Assembly (NCBI GenBank): GCA_945878385.1
Contig: CAMCTE010000166.1
Location: 1-5,937, forward strand
Source of the DNA: Azohydromonas lata NBRC 102462
GTDB taxonomy: Bacteria; Pseudomonadota; Gammaproteobacteria; Burkholderiales; Burkholderiaceae_C
Direction of reading: 5' to 3'
DNA: 5,937 nucleotides
Position numbers and translations under genes: made by a program
Part shown: piece after piece, positions 1 through 5,246 of the stretch
Layout of the letters: every line of letters starts with the position of its first letter
Numbering within the stretch: position 1 is the stretch's first letter
Notes under the pieces: model-generated
Told to the model about the DNA's origin: nothing
The model's database searches: none
The model's input: the letters and a program-made list of their open reading frames with translations, nothing else

Positions 1-834
1 CAGCGCGTTCATCAACTCACAGCCGGTCAGCGTGGCGCCCAGCCGGGCGCGGGCCAGGTTCAGCAGGGCCACTGCGCGGGCAGGGCTGGCGCAGGTGGCC
101 AGGGCGGTGACATGGGCTGCGGGTTGTGGCATCAGCTTGAGCGTGGCACCGGTGATGATGCCCAAGGTGCCTTCGCTGCCGATGTAGAGGTTGCGCAGGT
201 CGTAACCGGTGTTGTCCTTGCGCAAGCCGCCCAGCACCTGCAGCAGTTCCCCTTCGGCGGTGACCACCTCCAGGCCCAGACACAGGTCTCGGGCATTGCC
301 GTAGCGCAGCACCTGGGTGCCCCCGGCGTTGGTGGCCAGGTTGCCGCCAATGGTGCAGCTGCCTTCGGCTGCCAGGCTCAGCGGGAACAGCAGCCCCTGC
401 TGCGAGGCCGCAGTCTGCACCGCCTGCAGCACACAGCCCGCGTCCACCGTCATGGTCAGGTTGTCGGCGTCGATCTCGCGGATGCGGTTCAACCGCTGCA
501 GCGACAACACCACCTGCGTGCCGGAGTCGTCGGGCGTGCCTCCGCCAACGAGGCCGGTGTGGCCACCCTGCGGCACGATGGAAACGCCGTTGCGTGCGCA
601 AGCGCCGACCACCTGTGCCACCTCAGCGGGCGTGTGAGGCCGCACCACGGCCAGGGCACGGCCATGGTATCGCTTGCGCCAATCGCGTTCGTAGGCCTCC
701 AGGCCCAGGCCTGTCAGCACATGGGCATCGCCCAGCATGGTGCGCAATTCTGTGAGCAAGGCCGCTGGTGCCGCCGTGCTTGGGTTGTCGGCGAGGCCCA
801 CTGACAGGCCCGCGGGCATCGTGCCGGGCTGCAT
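1..834 (-). CDS. FAD-binding oxidoreductase, D-2-hydroxyglutarate dehydrogenase-like (3' end outside window)
   Basis: The first 278 residues are visible; the family is usually about 460-480 residues, so the C-terminal substrate domain is cut by the window edge. The PCMH-type FAD domain (FAD_binding_4) spans roughly residues 60-240. Seen motifs are PQGGHTGLVGG (88-98), a pyrophosphate-loop type; GSCTIGGNLATNAGG (158-172); and RKDNTGYDL followed by IGSEGTLGIIT (205-228), which contact FAD in this superfamily. These match the D-2-hydroxyglutarate dehydrogenase/GlcD branch, which oxidises D-2-hydroxyacids to 2-oxoacids and passes electrons to a flavoprotein or quinone. The exact substrate cannot be told without the missing half; D-lactate or glycolate are alternatives. 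The start at 834 is chosen for a well-placed AAGGA (842-846) 7 bases upstream; Met6 and Met33 are weaker options. It lies 11 bases after the DUF2069 stop, so the two are probably cotranscribed. Family certain, substrate not. Confidence 0.93.
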   Translation of the reverse strand, partial: MQPGTMPAGLSVGLADNPSTAAPAALLTELRTMLGDAHVLTGLGLEAYERDWRKRYHGRALAVVRPHTPAEVAQVVGACARNGVSIVPQGGHTGLVGGGTPDDSGTQVVLSLQRLNRIREIDADNLTMTVDAGCVLQAVQTAASQQGLLFPLSLAAEGSCTIGGNLATNAGGTQVLRYGNARDLCLGLEVVTAEGELLQVLGGLRKDNTGYDLRNLYIGSEGTLGIITGATLKLMPQPAAHVTALATCASPARAVALLNLARARLGATLTGCELMNAL

Positions 835-841
835 GTCGCCG

Positions 842-846
842 TCCTT
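842..846 (-). promoter_or_regulatory. Shine-Dalgarno of the FAD dehydrogenase, overlapping the upstream stop codon
   Basis: On the minus strand the sequence reads TGAAGGA, so the DUF2069 stop (TGA) shares its last base with the AAGGA ribosome binding site, 7 bases before the ATG at 834. This fixes the dehydrogenase start and suggests that ribosomes terminating on DUF2069 can restart on the dehydrogenase. Confidence 0.7.
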
Positions 847-1262
847 CAGGCGGTCTGCGCGGGCGCCAATTCACCACGCGCCTTGGCCTGTTTGATCCGC
901 CAGCGCACATGCACCGCGCTGGCGGTGAACAGAACCAGGCACAACAGTACCTCGAGGGGGGCCAGGACCCAAGAGGGGTAGGGGTCGGAGGTGGCGCGCA
1001 CCACGCCTTCGGTGAAGTACAGCCAAACCAACAGACTCACCCAGCGGTGGGTGTACATGCGGTGCTTGAGCAGGCCGGTCAGCGGAAACAGCAGGGGCAC
1101 CACCTTGAGCACCAGGGTGCGATTGCCTGTGGGCGCGAGCACCAGTTCCCAGGCCACGCCCAGCACGATCAGCCCCAGCAGGCTGGCAATCGACAGGGCG
1201 CGCGTGGTGCGCACCACACGGTCGGCGTGGCCCGGGGCGTCTTGGACTGATGCTTCGTTCAT
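846..1262 (-). CDS. DUF2069 family small inner-membrane protein
   Basis: This 138-residue protein has a short polar N-terminus (1-20) and three to four hydrophobic segments at about 22-42, 50-66, 74-90 and 97-117, ending in a basic tail (residues 118-129, VRWRIKQAKARG region). The central stretch LVLKVVPLLFPLTGLL and the later WVSLLVWLYFTEGVVRA are the recognisable DUF2069 signature. The family has no known function that I am aware of. Length fits the family. The start is uncertain: ATG at 1262 and an in-frame ATG at 1271 (three residues longer) are both possible and neither has a clear Shine-Dalgarno. The open frame continues further upstream to 1484, but that part lies inside yihY and is charged and Gln/His-rich, so it is a shadow. 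It is first in a two-gene unit with the FAD dehydrogenase and divergent from yihY. Confidence 0.87.
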   Translation of the reverse strand: MNEASVQDAPGHADRVVRTTRALSIASLLGLIVLGVAWELVLAPTGNRTLVLKVVPLLFPLTGLLKHRMYTHRWVSLLVWLYFTEGVVRATSDPYPSWVLAPLEVLLCLVLFTASAVHVRWRIKQAKARGELAPAQTA

Positions 1263-1284
1263 GACTGGCATGATAGGCGCATGA
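1260..1284. promoter_or_regulatory. Compact divergent start region of DUF2069 and yihY
   Basis: Only 18 bases (1263-1280) separate the ATG of DUF2069 (minus) from the ATG of yihY (plus). CATGA occurs three times, at 1260, 1269 and 1280; because CATG is palindromic each gives an ATG on both strands. A weak -10-like TATCAT on the minus strand (1275 down to 1270) and CATGAT on the plus strand (1269-1274) share the same bases. No convincing -35 box or Shine-Dalgarno is seen for either gene, so promoters must lie inside the opposite coding region or the mRNAs have almost no leader. The spacing is seen directly; the promoter reading is a guess. Confidence 0.35.
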
Positions 1285-2459
1285 CCCACGGCGAGACGAT
1301 CAAGGGGCTCTGGCATCTGTTGCGCGGGCGCTTTCAGAGCGCGCGGCTGGGCCAGGTGGCCGGAAGCCTGACCTTCACTACGCTGCTGGGGGTGGTGCCC
1401 CTGCTCACCGTGGCCTTGGCCTTGTTCAGCGCTTTCCCGGTGTTCGGCTCCTTCCAGGACGGTTTGCAGAAACTTTTCCTGCAATCCCTGGTGCCCGACT
1501 CCATCGCGCGCCCGGTGCTGCAGACCGTGTCGCAGTTCGCCGGCAAGGCGGCCAAGCTGGGGGCCGCAGGCGTGGCCGGTGTGGTGCTGTCGGCCCTGGT
1601 GATGATGCTGACCATCGACCGTGCGCTCAACCGCATCTGGCAGGTGCGCAAACCCCGTCCGGTCAGCGCCCGCCTGATGCTTTATCTGGCAGCCATGACG
1701 CTGGGGCCGCTGCTCGTGGGGGTCTTCTTCACCGCGGCGTCGTATGCCTTCACCGCCTCGCGCGGCTGGGGCCCGGTGATGCCGGGCCTGCTGGGCACGG
1801 TATTGGATGTGCTGGAACTGCTGGCGCTGTTGACCGGTGTGGTCCTGCTGTTCAAGTATCTGCCCAACACACCCGTGCAGTGGCGCGACTCGCTGGTGGG
1901 CGCATTGTTCGTGGTGGTGGCCTTCACCGCAGCGAAGAACGCTCTGGGCTGGTATGTGAATTCGCTTTCGGTCTTCGCCGCGGTTTACGGGGCATTCGCC
2001 ACCTTGCCTATCCTGTTGCTGTGGACCTACATCGTCTGGGTGATCGTTCTGTCGGGCGCCGTGCTGGCCGCCGCAGCGCCGGCGCTGCGTGGCGGGCCGA
2101 TGCCACTGGACGGACGCCTGCCCGGGTCACGCTTCACACTGGCTTTGCGGATGCTGGCGGTGTTGGCGCGGCTCAGGGATGTACCCACGCCCACTTGCGC
2201 ATTGGGGGAGTTGGCTGCCCAGGTGCAGGCCGACCCCTTGGAAGTGCGCACGGTGGCCGATGAGATGGTGGGCTGGGGTTGGCTGGTGCATGTGGAGCGC
2301 GATGGGGCCGTGGCCGCGGGCTATCTGATGCGCCTGCACCCGAGCCAGTGCCCGATGGAGCTGCCCGTCAGGGCATTTCTATTGGCCCCGCAGGCCGGCA
2401 ATGAGACTTGGCTGCAGGCAGAGGCTGGCCAGCGCCTCACACTGCAGCAGGTGCTGTGA
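1281..2459 (+). CDS. yihY: YihY/BrkB-family inner-membrane protein with C-terminal winged-helix-like tail
   Basis: This 392-residue membrane protein carries the family's hallmark N-terminal motif QVAGSLTFTTLLGVVPLLTV (residues 25-44). Hydrophobic segments lie at about 33-52, 97-118, 136-158, 178-195, 203-225 and 242-266, giving six membrane passes. Further family motifs are IDRALNRIW (112-120), FKYLPN (191-196), NSLSVFAAVYGAFATLPILLLW (227-248). The remaining ~125 residues (about 285-345 especially) are soluble and resemble the winged-helix-like tail found in longer YihY proteins. Molecular function is not settled; old labels such as ribonuclease BN or virulence factor BrkB should not be taken as function, since E. 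coli RNase BN activity belongs to another gene. The ATG at 1281 is the only in-frame start near the conserved N-terminus; no good Shine-Dalgarno precedes it. The 3' end overlaps the convergent alpha/beta hydrolase gene by 23 bases. Confidence 0.93.
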   Translation: MTHGETIKGLWHLLRGRFQSARLGQVAGSLTFTTLLGVVPLLTVALALFSAFPVFGSFQDGLQKLFLQSLVPDSIARPVLQTVSQFAGKAAKLGAAGVAGVVLSALVMMLTIDRALNRIWQVRKPRPVSARLMLYLAAMTLGPLLVGVFFTAASYAFTASRGWGPVMPGLLGTVLDVLELLALLTGVVLLFKYLPNTPVQWRDSLVGALFVVVAFTAAKNALGWYVNSLSVFAAVYGAFATLPILLLWTYIVWVIVLSGAVLAAAAPALRGGPMPLDGRLPGSRFTLALRMLAVLARLRDVPTPTCALGELAAQVQADPLEVRTVADEMVGWGWLVHVERDGAVAAGYLMRLHPSQCPMELPVRAFLLAPQAGNETWLQAEAGQRLTLQQVL

Positions 2460-3249
2460 TCGAACGCAACACGCGCAGGAACTGGTCCGGGTCTTCGTGC
2501 ATCAGGCCGTGACCTGCCGGCACGGTGTGCACGGTGGCCTGCAGGCCCTGGCGCAGCTGGCCTGTGGCCTTGGGCAGGGTCATCTGGTCGCGCTCGCCCA
2601 GCACCAGATGCGTGCGCGCCTTCACGCGGGGCATCGCCGCTTCGGCGGTGCGGTATTCGTTGCACAGGCGGAAGTCGTGGCTGAAAAGGTTGACCTGGCC
2701 ATTGGAGGCCATCACCCGGTGCATCAGTGCACGGTTGCCGCCGTGCAGCCAGGAACCAGGGCCGGGGTAACCGGGCTTGGCCGCCCAGGTGCTGATGGAG
2801 AAGTTGTTCACCATCTCGATGCCCTGGCCAGGCTGATCTTCGGCCGCCTGCAACAGGGCCGGTGAGACGGCCATGGGGTAGGCCGTGCCCACCATCACCA
2901 AAGTCTGGATGCGCTCGGGCGCCTGTGCAGCGGCCTCCAGGGCAATCAGCGAGCCCATGCTGTGGCCTACCAGCGTCACCTGTTGCGCGCCCACAGCGTC
3001 GATCACTCGCAGCAGCCACTGCGCAATGGACGGGATGTCCGGGCACACCGGCCCACGGCTGCGCATGTGGCCCGGTTGGTCCAGTGCCAGCACCGAATGG
3101 CCATGGTGGGCGAACCAGCGCGCCGGCAGGGTCCAGGTGCTGTGGTCATGCAAGGCGCCGTGGATGAAGGCGATGCAGGGCAGGGCAGGGTCGAAGGGCT
3201 TGCCGCCCGTGTAGGCGTAGGCCTGCTGGTCGGTGAGGTCGATGATCAT
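2437..3249 (-). CDS. Alpha/beta hydrolase-fold protein, coupled behind metY
   Basis: The 270-residue protein has a complete alpha/beta hydrolase active site: an oxyanion-hole HG at 30-31 (FIHGALHDHSTW), the nucleophile elbow GHSMGS with Ser97, the acid at Asp221 (GERDQM) and the base at His247 (GHGLMHEDP). A cap region lies at about 125-200. No signal peptide is seen, so it is probably cytosolic. The length and motifs fit the general esterase/lipase/C-C hydrolase-like class; the substrate cannot be read. It is not MetX-like: homoserine acyltransferases of that fold are longer (about 370 residues) with a different elbow context. The ATG at 3249 overlaps the metY stop in ATGA, and AGGGAG (3256-3261) sits 6 bases upstream, inside the metY end, so translational coupling is likely. 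The 3' end overlaps yihY tail to tail. Confidence 0.92.
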   Translation of the reverse strand: MIIDLTDQQAYAYTGGKPFDPALPCIAFIHGALHDHSTWTLPARWFAHHGHSVLALDQPGHMRSRGPVCPDIPSIAQWLLRVIDAVGAQQVTLVGHSMGSLIALEAAAQAPERIQTLVMVGTAYPMAVSPALLQAAEDQPGQGIEMVNNFSISTWAAKPGYPGPGSWLHGGNRALMHRVMASNGQVNLFSHDFRLCNEYRTAEAAMPRVKARTHLVLGERDQMTLPKATGQLRQGLQATVHTVPAGHGLMHEDPDQFLRVLRSITAPAAV

Positions 3250-4577
3250 GTGGCGCTCCCTGCAGCGCGCTGCACTGCCGCGGTGGCCTTCTCAGCCACT
3301 TTGAAGGCACGCTTGAGGTCGTCGATCAGGTCGTCGGCCGATTCCAACCCGATGGACAGCCGGATGGTGCCCGGGCCGATGCCGCTGAGGGCCAAGGCCT
3401 CGTCACTCATGCGGAAGTGCGTGGTGGAGGCCGGGTGGATGACCAGCGAACGGCAATCGCCCACATTGGCCAGGTGCGAGAACACCTTCAGGGCCTCGAT
3501 GAAGGCCCGACCCTGGCTTCGGGATCCCTTGAGGTTGAAACTGAAGACGGCCCCGCAGCCGCGCGGCAACAGCCGCTGCGCCAGCGCATGGTCGGGGTGC
3601 GAGGGCAGCTCCGGGTAGCCCACGCCTTGCACCAAAGGGTGGCTGGCCAGGAATTCGACCACTCGGCGGGTGTTGGCCACATGCCGCTCCATGCGCAGCG
3701 GCAGGGTTTCGATGCCCTGCAGGATCAGCCAGGCGGTGTGCGGGCTCATGCAGGCGCCGAAGTCGCGCAGCCCTTCACGGCGTGCGCGCAGCAGGAAGGC
3801 GCCTACGGAGCTCTCCTCGGCGAAGTTCATGCCGTGAAACCCCTCGTAGGGCTCGCTCAGTTCGGGGAAGCGGCCGCTGCCCTCCCAGTCGAAGCGCCCG
3901 CCGTCCAGGACGATGCCGCCCACCACCGTGCCGTGACCGCACAGGAATTTGGTGGCCGAATGGAAGACGAGATCTGCACCCAGCTCGATCGGCTTCATCA
4001 GCCAGGGCGTGGTGAAGGTGGAATCCACCAGGAGGGGCAGGCCCGATTCATGTGCAATGGCCGACACCGAGGGGATGTCCAGCACATCCAGGCCCGGGTT
4101 GCCCAGGGTTTCGCCGAAGAGCAGCTTGGTGTTTGGGCGAATGGCCGCGCGCCAGGCATCCAGCTCGCGTGGAGGTACAAAGGTGGTCTCGATGCCGAAG
4201 CGCCTGAGCGTGTAGGCCAGCAGGTTGTGCGAACCACCATACAGGGCACCGCTGGCCACGATGTGGCTGCCGCTGCCCGCCAGCGTGGCCACCGCCAGGT
4301 GCATGGCGGCTTGCCCGCTGGACGTGGCGATGCCGCCCACGGCCCCTTCCAGCGCGGCCATGCGTTCTTCGAATACCGCATTGGTGGGGTTGCTGATGCG
4401 GCTGTACACATGCCCGGGCCGCTCCATGTTGAACAGGGAGGCCGCATGCTCCGCGTCCTGGAACACGAAGGAGGTGCTCAGGTGCAGCGGCACCGCGCGC
4501 GCGCCGGTGGCGGGGTCTGGTGCCGCACCCGCGTGCAGGGCCAGGGTGTCGAAGTGGGGGTCGCTGTAGCCGGCCAT
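3246..4577 (-). CDS. metY: O-acetylhomoserine sulfhydrylase (PLP-dependent, Cys/Met metabolism family)
   Basis: This cytosolic enzyme joins O-acetylhomoserine and sulfide to make homocysteine (direct sulfhydrylation route of methionine synthesis); related enzymes also accept O-acetylserine or O-succinylhomoserine. The 443 residues match MetY (about 430) rather than the shorter MetZ (about 400). Visible features: YSR (58-60) and the SSGQAA loop (86-91) for the PLP phosphate, ALYGG with Tyr113 stacking on the cofactor, Asp185 in VDSTF facing the pyridine nitrogen, and Lys210 in SATKFLCGHGT as the Schiff-base lysine. The MetY-type insert FDWEGSGRFPELSEPYEGFHG lies at about 229-249, and FSHLANVGD...HPASTTH (366-387) and RLSIGLE (406-412) complete the active site. 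The ATG at 4577 gives the canonical start (HFDTLALHAG follows); the frame stays open upstream to 5762 but there it is antisense to other genes. No strong Shine-Dalgarno is seen. It is first in an operon with the alpha/beta hydrolase. Confidence 0.94.
   Translation of the reverse strand: MAGYSDPHFDTLALHAGAAPDPATGARAVPLHLSTSFVFQDAEHAASLFNMERPGHVYSRISNPTNAVFEERMAALEGAVGGIATSSGQAAMHLAVATLAGSGSHIVASGALYGGSHNLLAYTLRRFGIETTFVPPRELDAWRAAIRPNTKLLFGETLGNPGLDVLDIPSVSAIAHESGLPLLVDSTFTTPWLMKPIELGADLVFHSATKFLCGHGTVVGGIVLDGGRFDWEGSGRFPELSEPYEGFHGMNFAEESSVGAFLLRARREGLRDFGACMSPHTAWLILQGIETLPLRMERHVANTRRVVEFLASHPLVQGVGYPELPSHPDHALAQRLLPRGCGAVFSFNLKGSRSQGRAFIEALKVFSHLANVGDCRSLVIHPASTTHFRMSDEALALSGIGPGTIRLSIGLESADDLIDDLKRAFKVAEKATAAVQRAAGSAT
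3256..3261 (-). promoter_or_regulatory. Shine-Dalgarno of the alpha/beta hydrolase, inside the end of metY
   Basis: The minus strand reads AGGGAG, then six bases (CGCCAC), then the ATG at 3249. The ATG shares ATGA with the metY stop codon. This supports the chosen start and coupled translation. Confidence 0.75.
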
Positions 4578-4589
4578 GGAGTGCGCTCG

Positions 4590-4618
4590 TTGGTTCGGGT
4601 GAGATTGTGTGCTATGTT
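4590..4618 (+). promoter_or_regulatory. Candidate sigma-70 promoter for the CBS-domain gene
   Basis: TTGGTT (4590-4595), a 17-base spacer, then TATGTT (4613-4618) preceded by TGC (4610-4612) as an extended -10. Transcription would begin near 4625, giving a leader of about 85 bases that contains the 11-base repeats. Match quality is moderate (TTG of the -35; four of six in the -10). Read by eye only. Confidence 0.35.
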
Positions 4619-4632
4619 GACATCGAAGTCGC
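4604..4632 (-). promoter_or_regulatory. metY: Candidate promoter for metY, overlapping the CBS promoter
   Basis: On the minus strand GCGACT (4632 down to 4627), a 17-base spacer, then CACAAT (4609 down to 4604). Transcription would start near 4597, about 20 bases before the metY ATG. The -35 is poor and the -10 matches four of six. It overlaps the oppositely directed CBS-gene candidate, so the two could not be occupied at once. Confidence 0.28.
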
Positions 4633-4665
4633 AGGGCCAAAGGGGCGCCGGCCGCTTCGCACCAG

Positions 4666-4698
4666 CCGCAAATCGTCCGCAAACAAGCCGCAAACAAG
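4666..4698 (+). repeat. Three tandem 11-base units in the CBS-gene leader
   Basis: CCGCAAACAAG occurs twice in exact tandem (4677-4687 and 4688-4698). An 11-base unit just before, CCGCAAATCGT (4666-4676), shares the first seven bases. The array ends two bases before the AGGA ribosome binding site at 4700-4703. The 11-base period is close to one helical turn. It lies outside any assigned coding region. Function unknown: candidates are regulator half-sites, an unstructured translation enhancer, or a simple slippage duplication. Confidence 0.85.
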
Positions 4699-4699
4699 C

Positions 4700-4703
4700 A
4701 GGA
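4700..4703 (+). promoter_or_regulatory. Shine-Dalgarno of the CBS-domain gene
   Basis: AGGA sits 6 bases upstream of the ATG at 4710. It decides the start, because the same frame is open far upstream (to 3417) through sequence antisense to metY. Confidence 0.7.
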
Positions 4704-4709
4704 ACCGTC

Positions 4710-5180
4710 ATGAAGGTCAGCGACATCCTCCGCGTCAAGGGCAGCACCCTGTTCACCGTCAGTTCCGACATGGCTTTGGCCGATGCCATCAAAACCATGG
4801 CCGAACACGATGTGGGCTCGCTCGTCGTGATGGACCACGGCGACCTCACCGGCATGCTCACCTTCCGCGAAGTGATTGCGGCCGTCGTGCGCAACCACAA
4901 CCAGGTCGGCACACTGTTGGTGCGTTCGGTCATGGACGATCACCCGATGACCTGCACCATGGAAACCGATATGGATGAGGTACGGCGCATGATGTTGGGC
5001 CGCCATGCCCGCTACATGCCGGTGCTTGATGGCCGCACGCTCATGGGCGTGATCTCCTTCTACGATGTGGCCAAGGCCGTGGTGGACGCGCAGGATTTCG
5101 AAAACCGCATGCTCAAGGCCTACATCAGGGATTGGCCGGCCGAAGAAGCCGGCGCTGCAGGGGACGCTGCCAAAACCTGA
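4710..5180 (+). CDS. Stand-alone two-CBS-domain protein
   Basis: This 156-residue cytosolic protein is made almost entirely of two CBS motifs, at about 8-60 and 73-130, forming one Bateman module. Each ends in the expected G-h-x-T/S-x-x-acid ligand motif: GMLTFRE (48-54) and GVISFYD (113-119). In the family such modules bind AMP, ATP, NADH or S-adenosylmethionine and act as energy or metabolite sensors. The first motif has Glu54 where Asp is usual for ribose contact; the second keeps Asp119. A short Ala/Glu-rich tail (about 142-156) follows with no effector domain, so any partner is encoded elsewhere. It lies divergent from metY and 66 bases upstream of aroC on the same strand, so it may be cotranscribed with aroC. 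The ATG at 4710 starts the typical MKVSDIL sequence. Family sure; ligand and partner unknown. Confidence 0.93.
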   Translation: MKVSDILRVKGSTLFTVSSDMALADAIKTMAEHDVGSLVVMDHGDLTGMLTFREVIAAVVRNHNQVGTLLVRSVMDDHPMTCTMETDMDEVRRMMLGRHARYMPVLDGRTLMGVISFYDVAKAVVDAQDFENRMLKAYIRDWPAEEAGAAGDAAKT

Positions 5181-5201
5181 GCCGCCGGGCGATCGGCGGC
5201 T
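5180..5201 (+). other. GC-rich hairpin between the CBS gene and aroC
   Basis: AGCCGCCG (5180-5187) pairs perfectly with CGGCGGCT (5194-5201), an 8-base stem with a 6-base loop GGCGAT. The stem starts at the last base of the CBS-gene stop codon. No T-run follows (GAGGGCGC comes next), so it is not a canonical intrinsic terminator; it could slow polymerase, protect the upstream 3' end, or be a protein-binding dyad in front of aroC. Confidence 0.55.
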
Positions 5202-5212
5202 GAGGGCGCTGT

Positions 5213-5218
5213 CACAAT
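5213..5218 (+). promoter_or_regulatory. aroC: Possible -10 element for aroC
   Basis: CACAAT, followed by CGGGGG, lies 28 bases before the aroC ATG and would give a leader of about 22 bases. No -35 is recognisable 15-19 bases upstream, where the hairpin lies. The same hexamer stands at a similar distance before metY. Confidence 0.25.
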
Positions 5219-5246
5219 CGGGGGTCACCCGCAAAGCCCCTGATCC

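Noticed and set aside
112..804. Plus-strand open frame of 230 codons opposite the FAD dehydrogenase.
   Set aside because: The opposite strand encodes an unbroken, motif-rich flavoprotein; the plus frame has no family features and runs antisense.
1263..1484. N-terminal extension of the DUF2069 frame into yihY.
   Set aside because: It is antisense to the conserved yihY N-terminus and has a composition unlike a membrane-protein start.
2441..2456. Small inverted repeat CAGC-AGGT-GCTG near the yihY stop as a terminator.
   Set aside because: The stem is four bases, it is within coding sequence of both genes, and there is no T-run.
1281..2459. Calling the YihY protein ribonuclease BN.
   Set aside because: This is an old database label; the sequence is a six-pass membrane protein with no nuclease motif, and RNase BN in E. 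coli is a different, metallo-beta-lactamase-fold enzyme.
2437..3249. Calling the alpha/beta hydrolase a homoserine acetyltransferase (MetX) because it follows metY.
   Set aside because: It is about 100 residues too short and carries a GHSMGS elbow and general hydrolase layout rather than MetX features.
4617..4622. Perfect TTGACA on the plus strand as a -35 box for the CBS gene.
   Set aside because: No -10-like hexamer lies 16-18 bases downstream (the region is AAGGGGCG), so the upstream TTGGTT/TATGTT pair is preferred.
4666..4698. Tandem repeats considered as a miniature CRISPR array or iteron origin.
   Set aside because: Units are only 11 bases with no spacers, there are two to three copies, and no cas or rep gene is nearby.
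3417..4709. The CBS-gene frame is open upstream to 3417, giving an apparent 587-residue fusion.
   Set aside because: The extension is antisense to metY, lacks recognisable domains, and a good Shine-Dalgarno precedes the ATG at 4710.
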